Shown: positions 1 to 9,337 of the stretch, piece after piece
Layout of the letters: every line of letters starts with the position of its first letter
Numbering within the stretch: position 1 is the first letter of the stretch
NCBI RefSeq assembly: GCF_050908235.1
Contig: NZ_CP194340.1
From: Pseudoramibacter alactolyticus
Lineage (GTDB): Bacteria > Bacillota > Clostridia > Eubacteriales > Eubacteriaceae
Reading direction: 5' to 3' (one strand)
DNA length: 64,000 nucleotides
The notes under the pieces: model-generated
The model's input: the letters and a program-made list of their open reading frames with translations, nothing else
Told to the model about the DNA's origin: nothing
Database searches by the model: none
Made by a program: the position numbers and the translations under genes

Positions 1-81
1 CTGAGCCCTTAAAGAAAGGCGATATGCTAAAGAAAGGGTTGATATCATTTAATATAAATTGGGAACAGGGAGGCAAACACG

Positions 82-720
82 ATGGAAAAAGGACAAGCCT
101 TGCGCAGACGATTTTCGGAATATGGAATTTTACCAATACAGATTCTCTTTTTGTATGCAGAGCTTTGGCTGCTGCTCAAATGGGATGGTGCGGTTTATCA
201 ATCGGCGGCAAAGGCCAGCCTGGGTGCGGCGGCGAAATGCGTCGGCATTTTGTATTTATGCCTGGCCGTTTTTAATCTGATATGGTCATTGATCCACAGT
301 GCACCAAGATACAAAGACCGCCTGATGGCCGGCATGGTGATCAACAAATATCTGGCGATTCCGTTTTATATCGGTATTTTTCTATGGGGATTTTTGGTAT
401 CGACGATGCTGTTTTTTGTCGGCGGTCCGCTCGGCCCGCTGTCCGGCGGCGCCATCATGGTATTTGATTATCTGATTCTGCTGTCGCTGATGCCTTACAG
501 CCTCGGTTATCTCATTTGTAAACTTCGGAGCCGGGAACTGAGCGTCATCAAGTTTATTTTGCATCTTTTGCTGCAGGGGACGTTTTGTCTGGATGTGGTG
601 GACACCATGTATTTAACGGCGATCGGCGAAGGCAAGTGGAAAAAAGCGGCGGTTGCGGTGGTCATGGGCATCATTCTGATTGTTTTGGGACTGCTTTTAT
701 ATTTGAGCAAATGGACGTGA
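82..720 (+). CDS. Multi-pass membrane protein, function unknown
   Basis: 212 residues with about five or six hydrophobic segments (roughly 18-35, 50-68, 88-112, 120-145, 155-175 and 188-208), so an integral membrane protein. A GGGAGG ribosome binding site ends about 10 bases before the ATG. It lies just upstream of a lipoprotein gene on the same strand, so the two may be co-transcribed. No catalytic or family motif was recognised. The reading frame is clean and its codon use matches the GC-rich surroundings. The call as a real gene is firm; no function can be given. Confidence 0.7.
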   Translation: MEKGQALRRRFSEYGILPIQILFLYAELWLLLKWDGAVYQSAAKASLGAAAKCVGILYLCLAVFNLIWSLIHSAPRYKDRLMAGMVINKYLAIPFYIGIFLWGFLVSTMLFFVGGPLGPLSGGAIMVFDYLILLSLMPYSLGYLICKLRSRELSVIKFILHLLLQGTFCLDVVDTMYLTAIGEGKWKKAAVAVVMGIILIVLGLLLYLSKWT

Positions 721-777
721 TCCGCATTCGAAAGACAAGCCGTGCAATGGGAAACCGAAGGAAGGGAGAATCCGATT

Positions 778-1341
778 ATGTTGAAGAAAGGCGTTGTCAT
801 TGTTATAATCGCATTGATCATTGCCCTGGGTGCGGTTGGATGCGGCAGGGGTGGGCGTCAAAGCCGGCAGAGACCGACCGAGACCAAGCCGTCGGCCAGT
901 CGGGTGTATACGGCCGATTACGGCCGCTTTTCGATCCCGAAAGGCTGGAAAAAGGACGCCGGCCATTCGACCCCGGGCAAACCGTTTTTCGTTCCCGGCG
1001 ATTACAAGGGCAATGGGGTCCCGAACAATATTTCGGTGACATGCGGACGCAATCATTACGCTAAGCGTCAGGCGGCCGAGTTCGGGAAGGCGATCATGGC
1101 GCAGCTGGCCGCACAGACACAGGGGCAGATCAATGGCCCGATCACGGCGTCAGGAAGCACCACCAAAAGCGGAGAAACCGTGCTTATATATCGCATATCG
1201 CAATCGGACCGCATCGGTACCCAATATTATATCGTGGGCGAACAGCGTTATGTGCTGATTTATGAGACCAATGTGGACGGTTCCGATGAATGTGATGCAG
1301 CCGCCCGGCATATGGTGAAAAGTTTTAAGTGGGCGCCGTAA
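778..1341 (+). CDS. Putative lipoprotein, function unknown
   Basis: 187 residues. The N-terminus has two lysines, a hydrophobic stretch and then a cysteine in the context GAVGC at about residue 22, which fits a signal peptidase II lipobox. A Gln/Arg/Ser/Thr-rich linker follows, and then a soluble domain of about 140 residues beginning near the motif YGRFSIPKGW. The start at 778 was preferred over an in-frame ATG 36 bases upstream because GGAAGGGAG lies at a normal distance from it. Expected to be anchored on the outer face of the membrane. It is followed by a strong bidirectional terminator. Confidence 0.7.
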   Translation: MLKKGVVIVIIALIIALGAVGCGRGGRQSRQRPTETKPSASRVYTADYGRFSIPKGWKKDAGHSTPGKPFFVPGDYKGNGVPNNISVTCGRNHYAKRQAAEFGKAIMAQLAAQTQGQINGPITASGSTTKSGETVLIYRISQSDRIGTQYYIVGEQRYVLIYETNVDGSDECDAAARHMVKSFKWAP

Positions 1342-1438
1342 GCGGCCTGAACATATCGGGCGGCAGCGAACGAAAGAAAAGCAGGCAGGCGGCCGTTCAG
1401 AATTTGCAGCAAAGCGATTTAAGCGCATAAGGGCATTC

Positions 1439-1489
1439 AAAATAAAAGGTCTGAATTTTTCATGATGCAAAATTCAGACCTTTTATTTT
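1439..1489. terminator. Bidirectional intrinsic terminator
   Basis: Perfect 21-bp inverted repeat (1439-1459 with 1469-1489) around a 9-base loop. Each arm starts or ends with an A/T-rich run, so the structure has a U-tract on both strands. It closes the lipoprotein transcription unit and insulates the cstA-like gene. Confidence 0.85.
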
Positions 1490-1547
1490 GGGACATCGGC
1501 TGCAGTCAAGAGAAAAAAGAGCTTTATTAGGTGAAATAAATAGGGAC

Positions 1548-1576
1548 TTGCAAAAACGAGGACAAAGAATTATAAT
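1548..1576 (+). promoter_or_regulatory. Sigma-A promoter of the cstA-like gene
   Basis: TTGCAA at 1548-1553 and TATAAT at 1571-1576 with an exact 17-bp spacer, in an AT-rich stretch about 60 bases before the start codon. Confidence 0.75.
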
Positions 1577-1635
1577 TTTAAGTAAAGAATTTATACTTTT
1601 AAACGCACCTGTTTCAGGGAAGGAGTTGTTATTTT

Positions 1636-3129
1636 ATGATTAGTTTTTTTATCTGCTTGTTGATCCTGATTGCCAGTTATTTTACTTACGGCAAATTGGT
1701 GGACAAAACCTTCGGGCCGGACGATCGTGAGACGCCGGCCGTGGCCATTAATGATGGCGTTGATTACGTGGTGATGCCCGCGTGGAAGATGTTTTTGGTT
1801 CAATTGCTGAATATCGCGGGTCTGGGCCCGATTTTCGGGGCATTGCAGGGTGCGCTATGGGGACCCGTCGTTTTTCTCTGGATTACCTTTGGAACGGTGT
1901 TTGCCGGAGGGGTTCACGATTATTTCTCAGGGATGCTGTCCGAACGGAATGAGGGCAAATCGATTGCCGAAGTGACGGGGATTTATCTCGGCCACACCAT
2001 GCAGCAGATCATGCGGTTTTTCTCCGTGATCCTTCTGATCATGGTCGGGACGGTTTTTGCGGTCGGCCCAGCCGGCTTAATTGTGGAACTGCTGGTAAAA
2101 AGAGGCGTCAGCGGGACCTTTGCCTCGACAACGGTGTGGCTGGCGATCATCTTTGCGTATTACTTTATTGCCACCTTTATTTCGATCGATAAAATCATCG
2201 GCAGAATTTACCCGATCTTTGGCATTTGCTTGATCATCATGGCCATCGGCGTTGCCATTGGGCTGCCGCTGAATGGCTATCATACGCCGGAATTGTGGAG
2301 CCATTTTTATAACATGCATCCGGCCGGCACGCCAATCTGGAGCTTTATGTTTATCACGGTTGCCTGCGGGGCGGTTTCCGGTTTCCATGCGACCCAGTCG
2401 CCGCTGATGGCCCGGTGTCTGAAGAGTGAAAAGCAGGGCCGCTTCGTGTTTTACGGCGCGATGGTGGCCGAAGGCATTATTGCCTTGATTTGGGCGTCGG
2501 CCGGTTGCTCGCTGTATAAGGTGACCGGCGGCCTGAACGTTGGCCTGGCGACCGCGCTGCAGGCCGGTCAATCGGCGGCGATCTATGACGTCTGCATCAA
2601 GACGATGGGATCGGCTGGCGTGATCCTGGCCATGATCGGCGTGGTGGTCTGCCCGATCACCTCCGGCGACACCGCTTTCCGTTCTGCAAGACTGACGCTT
2701 TCCGACTGGATCGGCATCAGCCAGAAGCGGGCCGTTGATCGCCTGAAACTGTGTATCCCTTGCTTTGCCGTCGGCGGTTTTCTCGGATTTGGGCAGTCCT
2801 TCGGCTTATTCTCCTATCAGGTGATCTGGCGTTATTTTTCATTCTCCAATCAGGCCTTGGCGATGCTGACGCTTTGGTGCGGCGCTTCCTTCTTGGCAAG
2901 AGAAAGGAAAAATTTCTGGATCGCGGCGGTTCCGGCGGCATTTATGTCGGCGGTGACGAGCACCTACTTTGTGATGGCACCGGAATGTTTGGGCTTGATT
3001 CCGTCTTTGGCGAACAACACGATGGTGGCTTATCCGGTGGGCATTATCTTCGCCGTTTTCTGCCTGACTTTGTTTATGCGCCATGTGAGAAGGATCAAAC
3101 GCGAAAACGGCGCCGTTCAGTCTGCGTAA
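1636..3129 (+). CDS. cstA: Carbon starvation protein CstA family transporter
   Basis: 497 residues, almost entirely transmembrane. The N-terminus carries the CstA-type sequence around GPDDRETPA and DGVDYV, followed by GLGPIFGALQGALWGP and GGVHDYFSGMLS, all typical of the family. CstA proteins import peptides or pyruvate during carbon limitation. This protein has the shorter length common in Firmicutes; the E. coli protein is about 700 residues. The start has an AAGGAG site and its own consensus promoter. It is monocistronic as far as can be seen, since a structured region follows. Whether the substrate is peptide or pyruvate cannot be told from sequence. Confidence 0.9.
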   Translation: MISFFICLLILIASYFTYGKLVDKTFGPDDRETPAVAINDGVDYVVMPAWKMFLVQLLNIAGLGPIFGALQGALWGPVVFLWITFGTVFAGGVHDYFSGMLSERNEGKSIAEVTGIYLGHTMQQIMRFFSVILLIMVGTVFAVGPAGLIVELLVKRGVSGTFASTTVWLAIIFAYYFIATFISIDKIIGRIYPIFGICLIIMAIGVAIGLPLNGYHTPELWSHFYNMHPAGTPIWSFMFITVACGAVSGFHATQSPLMARCLKSEKQGRFVFYGAMVAEGIIALIWASAGCSLYKVTGGLNVGLATALQAGQSAAIYDVCIKTMGSAGVILAMIGVVVCPITSGDTAFRSARLTLSDWIGISQKRAVDRLKLCIPCFAVGGFLGFGQSFGLFSYQVIWRYFSFSNQALAMLTLWCGASFLARERKNFWIAAVPAAFMSAVTSTYFVMAPECLGLIPSLANNTMVAYPVGIIFAVFCLTLFMRHVRRIKRENGAVQSA

Positions 3130-3269
3130 GCACGCGGAAAGACGGGGCATTCATTTGAAAACATGGGCACATCGGCCTTGATTCCGCTCTTTAATGGTTC
3201 GGGTTGGTCTCTCGATGCATTGGCGTTTTGGGTTTAATGAACGTCTGCGCGAAGAGACGGACCGCAGCG

Positions 3270-3342
3270 GAGGATCTTCTTTTAATGGGGTGTTGCCATC
3301 CATCAGGATGGCATCTAAAGCACCGGGGGAGATCCTCTTTTT
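3270..3342 (+). terminator. Compound stem-loop with U-tract (terminator or leader attenuator)
   Basis: Three nested pairings are visible: 3270-3279 with 3328-3337 (includes GAGGATCT/AGATCCTC), 3289-3293 with 3320-3324, and a perfect GCCATCC/GGATGGC hairpin at 3295-3312 with a 4-base loop. Five T residues follow directly. A smaller hairpin (CGTCT/AGACG) sits at 3242-3259. The structure lies 140 bases after cstA and 125 bases before the next gene. It could terminate cstA or act as a leader attenuator of the downstream operon. No known riboswitch was recognised. Confidence 0.5.
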
Positions 3343-3467
3343 GCAGAGGGCGTTTAACAATAGCATGGGGCACGGAGAATCAGCTTTTGAGGATTGGCGC
3401 AAAGCCCTGGCAGGCGAAGCGCGGTCATTTTTGGATTGCTGAACTTGTGACGAAGGAAAGAATGATC

Positions 3468-4478
3468 ATGGGACTTATCAAACCGACTTTGATCGGAAAA
3501 CGGCCGCTGGAAAGCGAGGCACTCAGGCAGGATCGCCGGAAATGTCTGAAAATCGGCCCCTGCGGCATCGGTGAGAAGGCTTTGTATCTGAACAGTTTTT
3601 TTATCGATCGGCGGTATTATGTCCGCTATGAGGATGTCGCGCGCGTATGGAAGCGCGTCGCCATGTCCAAAGGCGGCTTTACGGGGAAGGGTGTTTTCGG
3701 GTCGATGGCCTATTTTGTGGTGAAATTAAAAGACGGCCGGGAGATTCAATGCAATTTCAAACATGAGCAGAACGTGGATATTCTGCTCGCGCGCATGGCC
3801 AAGCATCATCCGGGCATCCCGACACAAAGCGAAGAGGCAGAACGGAAACTGCAGGCGGCGGAGCGGGAAGAAAGAAAAAAGTATCGCGAGCACCTGTCTG
3901 AATCGGCAGAAAAGGCCGTTGCTGACCTGAAAAGATGCCAGGAAGCATTGCAGATACAACCGGCGCTTTATGAGAGGCTTGCGGCCGCGGCCAGGCAGAA
4001 GCGGGTGATCGACAGTATCAGCTCGACGTATAAGGCCGTGGCGCTTGTGATTTTGCTGCTCGCGATGGGGGCGGTGGCCTTTGGCGTTTATGCTTTGATG
4101 CAGCACCGCGGCGTTGCGATTTATTTCGTGCTGTTTGGCATCGCATTTATGTTTACCATCATGGCTGCCGGCGTGCTCCCCACGGGACGGCGCAACAAGC
4201 GAACGGCAGCGAAAGAATACGAGATGGCCAAAAAGGCGTGCGAAGATTACGTCAATACGATCGATCATTTCCCCATTCCGGGGCATTATGCCCATCCTAT
4301 CGTGCTGGAACGGATGATTCGTGCCATTCGCATGGGGCGATGCGAGACGGCGGCGGAGGCGTTTGAGATGGTGAAGGCGGATTTGAAGGCGCTGAACGAT
4401 CAAGTGACGGTCTCCCAGAAAGAATACGATGAAGTTGTCGCGGTCAAGCCGCTTTTTCTGGTCATGGCTTATCAATAA
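3468..4478 (+). CDS. Membrane protein with coiled coil, first gene of a MoxR/vWA operon
   Basis: 336 residues. The first 115 residues form a soluble domain. Then comes a charged, Glu/Lys/Arg-rich helical stretch (about 115-165), two adjacent transmembrane helices (about 190-235) and a soluble C-terminal helical domain. The start was placed at 3468, 7-8 bases after GAAGGAAAG; an ATG two codons upstream is equally open. The frame extends far upstream, but that part has no family-like sequence or ribosome site. It is followed by a MoxR ATPase and a vWA protein, so it may be the membrane partner of that chaperone pair. Family not recognised. Confidence 0.7.
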   Translation: MGLIKPTLIGKRPLESEALRQDRRKCLKIGPCGIGEKALYLNSFFIDRRYYVRYEDVARVWKRVAMSKGGFTGKGVFGSMAYFVVKLKDGREIQCNFKHEQNVDILLARMAKHHPGIPTQSEEAERKLQAAEREERKKYREHLSESAEKAVADLKRCQEALQIQPALYERLAAAARQKRVIDSISSTYKAVALVILLLAMGAVAFGVYALMQHRGVAIYFVLFGIAFMFTIMAAGVLPTGRRNKRTAAKEYEMAKKACEDYVNTIDHFPIPGHYAHPIVLERMIRAIRMGRCETAAEAFEMVKADLKALNDQVTVSQKEYDEVVAVKPLFLVMAYQ

Positions 4479-4508
4479 AACGCATGGCGGACATAAGGAG
4501 ATGATGTG

Positions 4509-5429
4509 ATGGAAGCGGACAGCTTGCTCCGGGAGGTTGGCGTTTCCCGGGATGTTATGGAGAAAGTCCGGAAATTCCGTCAGGGGAACCGGGTCGATGA
4601 GGGACTCAAAAATCGAATGCCGAAACCGGAATATATTTATTACGGCGAAAAGGTATGGCACCAGGCGTTGGCGGCGCTGCTCGCGGGCAGCAACCTGCTC
4701 TTAACCGGGCCCAAGGCAACGGGGAAAAATGTGTTGGCCGAATGTCTGGCCTTTGTCATGGGAAGGCCGGAATGGAACGTGAGCTTTCATGTCAATGTGG
4801 ATGCGGCTTACCTGATCGGGACCGATACGTACGACGGGTCTCAGGTTGTTTTCCGGCCGGGACCGATTTATGCCTGTGCCCGAGGCGGCGGCTTTGGCAT
4901 ATTGGATGAAGTGAACATGGCGAAAAACGAGGCGCTGGCGGTTTTGCATGCGACCCTCGATTACCGCCGCGTCATCGACGTGCCGGGGTATCAGAAGATC
5001 GACGTTTCCGAAGCGACGCGGTTTATCGGCACGATGAATAATGGCTACGCGGGGACGCGGGACCTGAACGAGGCCCTCGTGTCGCGGTTTGCCGTGATAG
5101 AGATGCCGGTTATTGCAGCCTTGGATCTGAAAAAACTGATTGAAACAGCCCATCCCGATATTCAGTCCGAGATCTGTGAGCAGCTGGTCACTTTGTTTTA
5201 TGAACTGCAGAAAAAAGCGGCGCAGGCGGAAATTTCGGAGCGAGCGGTGGATCTCCGGGGCATTCTGGAGAGTCTGCAATTGATCCGAAACGGCCTGACC
5301 ATGGGAGAGGCGCTGGAAATGTGTGTCGTGAACAAAAGCTTTGATCTCTATGAGCGTGCGTTGATCGCAGATGTTATTCGCGCGCGGATGCCATCGGAGC
5401 TCACGCCGGCGCTGGTGTTTAACGGTTGA
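4509..5429 (+). CDS. MoxR-type AAA+ ATPase
   Basis: 306 residues. The Walker A motif GPKATGKN lies near residue 64, Walker B as GILDEVNM near 130, a sensor-like GTMNNGYAG near 178 and an arginine-finger region LVSRF near 195. This is the AAA_5/MoxR layout. Such ATPases remodel or activate partner proteins together with von Willebrand factor A proteins, and the next gene encodes one. AAGGAG precedes the ATG by 8 bases. It lies 30 bases after the membrane protein and 6 bases before the vWA gene, which suggests one operon. Confidence 0.88.
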   Translation: MEADSLLREVGVSRDVMEKVRKFRQGNRVDEGLKNRMPKPEYIYYGEKVWHQALAALLAGSNLLLTGPKATGKNVLAECLAFVMGRPEWNVSFHVNVDAAYLIGTDTYDGSQVVFRPGPIYACARGGGFGILDEVNMAKNEALAVLHATLDYRRVIDVPGYQKIDVSEATRFIGTMNNGYAGTRDLNEALVSRFAVIEMPVIAALDLKKLIETAHPDIQSEICEQLVTLFYELQKKAAQAEISERAVDLRGILESLQLIRNGLTMGEALEMCVVNKSFDLYERALIADVIRARMPSELTPALVFNG

Positions 5430-5435
5430 AAAATA

Positions 5436-7178
5436 ATGAATCGGTATGACAGCCCGCAGCAGAGAAGAGCCCTGAACATCATATGGAGTGCGGCGGGACA
5501 ATATGATCTGGATCCGCCGTTTATGGCGCTGGGTGAAGACGATGCGGTGGATTTTTATCTTAATATCGTGATCGGATTATCGCTGAAATGGTTGGATCCT
5601 GAAGAGATGGCATTGTTTTTTGCCTCTTATCAGCATGCTGCGAAGGCGGCGGCCTACGATACGCTGGTGTGGCTGACGTTAGAAAACTGGCTCTATTATC
5701 AGGAGCGGACGCAGCGCCCTGTGCTCGCGTCGCTGCGAAAAGAGCACGCGCTGGGTTTTATGCAGGCGCGGGATGAGCGCCGAATGGCATATCGCGAACA
5801 GAATAATACGAAGGGCTTTGAACAGGTGGCTTATCGATGGGCGTCGGTGCTCGCTATCAAACCGCCGCGGCTTTCGCCGAAAGCCGGGAAATTGGCGGCC
5901 ATGCTGGCATATCGGCAAAAAGATGCGTCGACGCAGGCGGTTATCAGCCATTTGAAGGACGTTTTGATGGCGGGGTTTCATTTTTCGGATTTTAATCTGG
6001 AGATACAGCGGGGGCGCGACGTGTCGGGGCCGCTGAAAGATTTTCTCGACAGGGTGCTGCATCGGGAAAGTCACCATCAAGATTCGCTTTTGACAAGAAA
6101 CGATTTGTTTTTTTCGGATGCGGACAAAGCCGGAGGCAGGCGCTTCGGGGACCGGCACGAATCGGAGCGGAATGCGGGCGATGCGGCGTATATCCAGGCG
6201 TGCTTCGGGCCGTGCATTTATTCCAAGGGCGCGATGAAAATTCTGGAAAATGATTTGTGCACGGAAGATCACGCCTATTGTCGGCTGTGGATTGCGAAGG
6301 TGAAATCGCCGCCGGCGCATTTGAAGCTGAAGGAAGCTACTTTGGTGAATCAGCAGATGCGCCGGCAGGCAGCGGCGAACCATGCTTACTATCAAAGGTT
6401 TCGCCTGGCGATGGCGGCAGCAACACGAAAACTGACGGCGGCGCTCAAAACCATTCTGGCGAGTTATATGGCGCCGCTTCCGGCCGTGTCCCGCGCGGGC
6501 CGGCTGGATGCTCGAAAGGCGTATCGGCTGGAGCTGCTCGGGGACACGACGGTGTTTACCCGGCCGGGCGACGAGGTCGAGAATGCCCTGGCAGTGACCA
6601 TCCTCTTGGATGCGTCGGCATCCCGGATGCCATATCAGGAACAGATCGCCGCTCAAAGCTATGTTCTGGTTAAAAGTTTGACGAATGTGCAGATTCGAAC
6701 GAGAATCATGGCCTTTCATTCGCTGCGGGGCTACACGGTGCTGCAGATGCTCAAGGATTATGGCGACCGGGACCTCAACGGCATCTTTCATTACACAGCC
6801 GCCGGGTGGAATCGCGATGGTTTGGCATTGCTTGCCGCCGGCCGGCTGATAACCGGGGAAGATGACGGAACAAAACAGATTCTTCTGGTGATGACGGATG
6901 CCAATCCGGATGACAGCACCAAGATGCCTCCGGAGACGGGAAGCATTTTTGACCGCGGCTACGGCGGTTTGGAAGGCATTAAAAGCACCAAAAGCGCGGT
7001 GAAACAATTAAAAGCCAGAGGGATTCATGTGGGCGCTGTGTACACCGGGCCCAATATGTATGTGGAAAATGTCCGGGATATTTACAGCGCCGACTATGTT
7101 CGCGTCCAAAAGATATCGCAGCTGGCGGACGGGATCAGTTCCCTGCTTCAGGCGATTCTGAGAACGATGCGCGATTAG
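5436..7178 (+). CDS. von Willebrand factor A domain protein, MoxR partner
   Basis: 580 residues. The N-terminal 370 residues are helical and of unknown fold. The C-terminal 200 residues form a vWA domain with the metal-ion-dependent adhesion site DASAS near residue 392 and a later VMTDANPDD segment. The pairing with a MoxR ATPase resembles the NorQ/NorD and CobS/CobT type chaperone pairs that insert metals or cofactors, but the client here is unknown. The frame is intact. There is no signal peptide, so it is cytoplasmic. Confidence 0.82.
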   Translation: MNRYDSPQQRRALNIIWSAAGQYDLDPPFMALGEDDAVDFYLNIVIGLSLKWLDPEEMALFFASYQHAAKAAAYDTLVWLTLENWLYYQERTQRPVLASLRKEHALGFMQARDERRMAYREQNNTKGFEQVAYRWASVLAIKPPRLSPKAGKLAAMLAYRQKDASTQAVISHLKDVLMAGFHFSDFNLEIQRGRDVSGPLKDFLDRVLHRESHHQDSLLTRNDLFFSDADKAGGRRFGDRHESERNAGDAAYIQACFGPCIYSKGAMKILENDLCTEDHAYCRLWIAKVKSPPAHLKLKEATLVNQQMRRQAAANHAYYQRFRLAMAAATRKLTAALKTILASYMAPLPAVSRAGRLDARKAYRLELLGDTTVFTRPGDEVENALAVTILLDASASRMPYQEQIAAQSYVLVKSLTNVQIRTRIMAFHSLRGYTVLQMLKDYGDRDLNGIFHYTAAGWNRDGLALLAAGRLITGEDDGTKQILLVMTDANPDDSTKMPPETGSIFDRGYGGLEGIKSTKSAVKQLKARGIHVGAVYTGPNMYVENVRDIYSADYVRVQKISQLADGISSLLQAILRTMRD

Positions 7179-7191
7179 GAGGTGACGCGCG

Positions 7192-7527
7192 ATGTTTTTC
7201 CGGCAAAAGATGACGATGATTTATCAGAAGAAGGACCGGGATACCTGGCGTCAAATCAGGAAGGCCTTAAAGCAGGAAGGAATTCGTTCGGTGCGGGCCG
7301 GCCATTATTATGCAGATCCGGTGGGCATTAACGGGATTGGCGGTATGGTCGATCCGAGAGATTTCGGCGTTGGGCATCCAATCGACAGGGATGTTTATTT
7401 TATCGAGGTGCGCGTTTGCGATGCGGAAGCGGCCCGAAGGGCGATTTTGAAACATGGCCTCGTCGCGGCTGTCGATTCCGATGTCACTAGAGACGCGCCT
7501 GCGCGCAATCGTCGGCCGTCGGAATAA
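7192..7527 (+). CDS. Small conserved-looking protein of unknown function
   Basis: 111 residues, starting 13 bases after the vWA gene with an AGGAGG site, so very likely the last gene of the MoxR operon. The sequence is soluble and mixed alpha/beta in character, with a Gly/Pro-rich centre (DPVGINGIGG, then PRDFGVGHP) and a following strand-like segment YFIEVRV. No family was recognised. The intergenic stretch that follows (7528-7786) holds no gene; its only recognised element is the extended -10 site of the next gene. Confidence 0.65.
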   Translation: MFFRQKMTMIYQKKDRDTWRQIRKALKQEGIRSVRAGHYYADPVGINGIGGMVDPRDFGVGHPIDRDVYFIEVRVCDAEAARRAILKHGLVAAVDSDVTRDAPARNRRPSE

Positions 7528-7738
7528 AAAACAGGTGGAATGTAACGATAACGTTCATTTCGAAAAGGACGGCGATCGAGGGATCTGACTTTGATTTGTC
7601 AGCATGCTGCTAAAAGCGGGGACGGTTTTATTGTAGCCGAAATGCCGGCAAGTGCAAGGGCAATGTCGGGAAGGCTGCTGTTCCGGAAAAATTTAATGGC
7701 CGCGCCGGTTTTTTGAGGTTCGCGGCGGACGCGGATTG

Positions 7739-7747
7739 TGCTACAAT
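7739..7747 (+). promoter_or_regulatory. Extended -10 promoter element
   Basis: TGCTACAAT, an extended -10 (TG, one base, TACAAT), lies 39 bases before the dehydrogenase start. No good -35 hexamer sits at the expected distance. Confidence 0.45.
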
Positions 7748-7786
7748 AAAACCAAACCAAAATTTTGATGAGAACGGGAGGCAATC

Positions 7787-8737
7787 ATGAAAATTGTTTT
7801 GTTGGAACCTTTGGGCATCGGCCAGGAAAAGCTTGACGCGCTGGGCAAGACCCTGACGGATCAGGGGCACGCCTTTACGGCCTACGATACGCTGGCGGCG
7901 GACGCGGCCGAGCAGACCGCGCGCATCGGCGACGCCGACGTGGTGATGATCGCCAATCATCCCCTGCCGGGAGCGGTGATCGACGCGGCGCCGAATCTGA
8001 AGATGATTTCCGTGGCCTTTGTGGGCATCGATCACGTGGATGTGGCCGCCTGCAAGCGCCGGGGCATTGTGATCGCGAATACCGGCGGTTATTGTGACGA
8101 CGCTGTGGCAGAGCTGGCCATCGGCCTGACCCTGGCCTGTCTGCGAAATATCACCTGCTGTGATGCGGCGGTGCAGGCCGGTGCGGGTAAGGGCGACCTC
8201 GCCGGGTTTGAGCTGGCGGGTAGGACCGTCGGCATCGTGGGGACCGGGGCCATCGGCTTGCGCACGGCGGCCATCTTCAAGGCTTTTGGCTGCCGCCTCA
8301 TCGGATACAGCCGCAGCGAAAAGCCTCAGGCAAAGGCCCTCGGCTTGGTTTACAAGCCGTTGATGGCAGTGATGGCCGAGGCGGATATCGTCTCAGTGCA
8401 TACCCCGCTCACGCCGGATACCCGCAGCCTGATTGACGCGGATGCCATCAACGCGATGAAGCCCGGAGCGATCCTGATCAACACCGCCCGGGGGCCGGTG
8501 GTGGATACCGATGCCCTGGCGGCGGCCCTGCGGGCCGGGCGTATCCAGGCGGGCATCGACGTGTACGAGGCGGATCCGCCGCTGCCGGCCGGCCATCCGC
8601 TGCTGGGGGCGCCCAATCTGGTGTGCACCCCCCATGTGGGCTTTGACACGAAGGAATCCATCGACCGCCGGGCCGATATGGTGTTCGAAAATGTCACAGC
8701 CTGGATGGCGGGGCATCCGGTGCGCCAGATGCTCTAA
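7787..8737 (+). CDS. D-isomer specific 2-hydroxyacid dehydrogenase
   Basis: 316 residues, the usual family length. The NAD-binding motif GIVGTGAIG is near residue 145. The catalytic Arg lies in NTARGPVVD near 235, the Glu in GIDVYEADPP near 260 and the His in CTPHVGF near 283. These enzymes reduce 2-oxo acids to D-2-hydroxy acids with NAD(P)H. Members include phosphoglycerate, glycerate, lactate and hydroxyisocaproate dehydrogenases, and the exact substrate cannot be set here. No serine-pathway neighbour is present. The gene is monocistronic, with its own promoter element and a terminator overlapping its stop codon. Confidence 0.88.
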   Translation: MKIVLLEPLGIGQEKLDALGKTLTDQGHAFTAYDTLAADAAEQTARIGDADVVMIANHPLPGAVIDAAPNLKMISVAFVGIDHVDVAACKRRGIVIANTGGYCDDAVAELAIGLTLACLRNITCCDAAVQAGAGKGDLAGFELAGRTVGIVGTGAIGLRTAAIFKAFGCRLIGYSRSEKPQAKALGLVYKPLMAVMAEADIVSVHTPLTPDTRSLIDADAINAMKPGAILINTARGPVVDTDALAAALRAGRIQAGIDVYEADPPLPAGHPLLGAPNLVCTPHVGFDTKESIDRRADMVFENVTAWMAGHPVRQML

Positions 8738-8795
8738 AATAAAACGCGGCAAAAAACGCGATCGTCCGATAGCAGGCGGTTGCGTTTTATTTTTT
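8736..8795. terminator. Intrinsic terminator after the dehydrogenase
   Basis: The arms 8736-8747 (AAAATAAAACGC) and 8782-8793 (GCGTTTTATTTT) are a perfect 12-bp inverted repeat, with an A-run before and a T-run after, so it could work in both directions. The left arm includes the dehydrogenase stop codon. Confidence 0.75.
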
Positions 8796-9017
8796 GTCTG
8801 AAACCCCGCTGCAGAAGGGATTTCCCGGGCAATACCGGCATTTGGGGCGGCGATGTTTCAAAAGAGCGGGATGCCGGGGCGCGGCGGGATACGGATCAAA
8901 GTGAAAAAGATGCGAAAGAGGCACGGCGTCGGCGCGCGCGATGGTGGCCAGTCTGCGCGCCGCGGGAGCGCCGCCGATTCGGGCGGCGGGTTTCCCCATG
9001 GCGGTCAGATTGGCCAC
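8787..9017 (-). CDS. Possible small protein at the left flank of the AT-rich island
   Basis: 76 residues on the minus strand, ending inside the bidirectional terminator. It has a Cys motif CRYCPGNPFC near the C-terminus. No family was recognised and no convincing ribosome binding site was found. The 5' end lies about 30 bases from the point where base composition switches to AT-rich, so this could be the 3' remnant of a gene cut by the island. Apart from this, 8738-9430 holds only the terminator and AT-rich non-coding sequence. Confidence 0.22.
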   Translation of the reverse strand: MANLTAMGKPAARIGGAPAARRLATIARADAVPLSHLFHFDPYPAAPRHPALLKHRRPKCRYCPGNPFCSGVSDKK

Positions 9018-9337
9018 CTTTCATTATTGTTATAGTTAAAGCTTTAATAACTAACCCTCAAACCCTTTGAATACAAGGATATTTGCAAGAGTACAAGTTG
9101 AAGTTACTACCAATTTACTACTTTTGAGGAAAGAACCTTGATGTGCTGTAAAAACTCTTGCAGATAGAAACATTTTACTACAAATAGCAAAAAGCACATT
9201 GTGGGAATCAAAGCTAAATAGAGAATCGTAAAAGCGGTAATCTTTCGCTTCTGTCAAAGGAAGCATAAGATGCCGCTTTTTTCATGCCCATGTTACGAAG
9301 TAGAGGCAAATACAGGCTTGAAATACAAGACTTTTAG

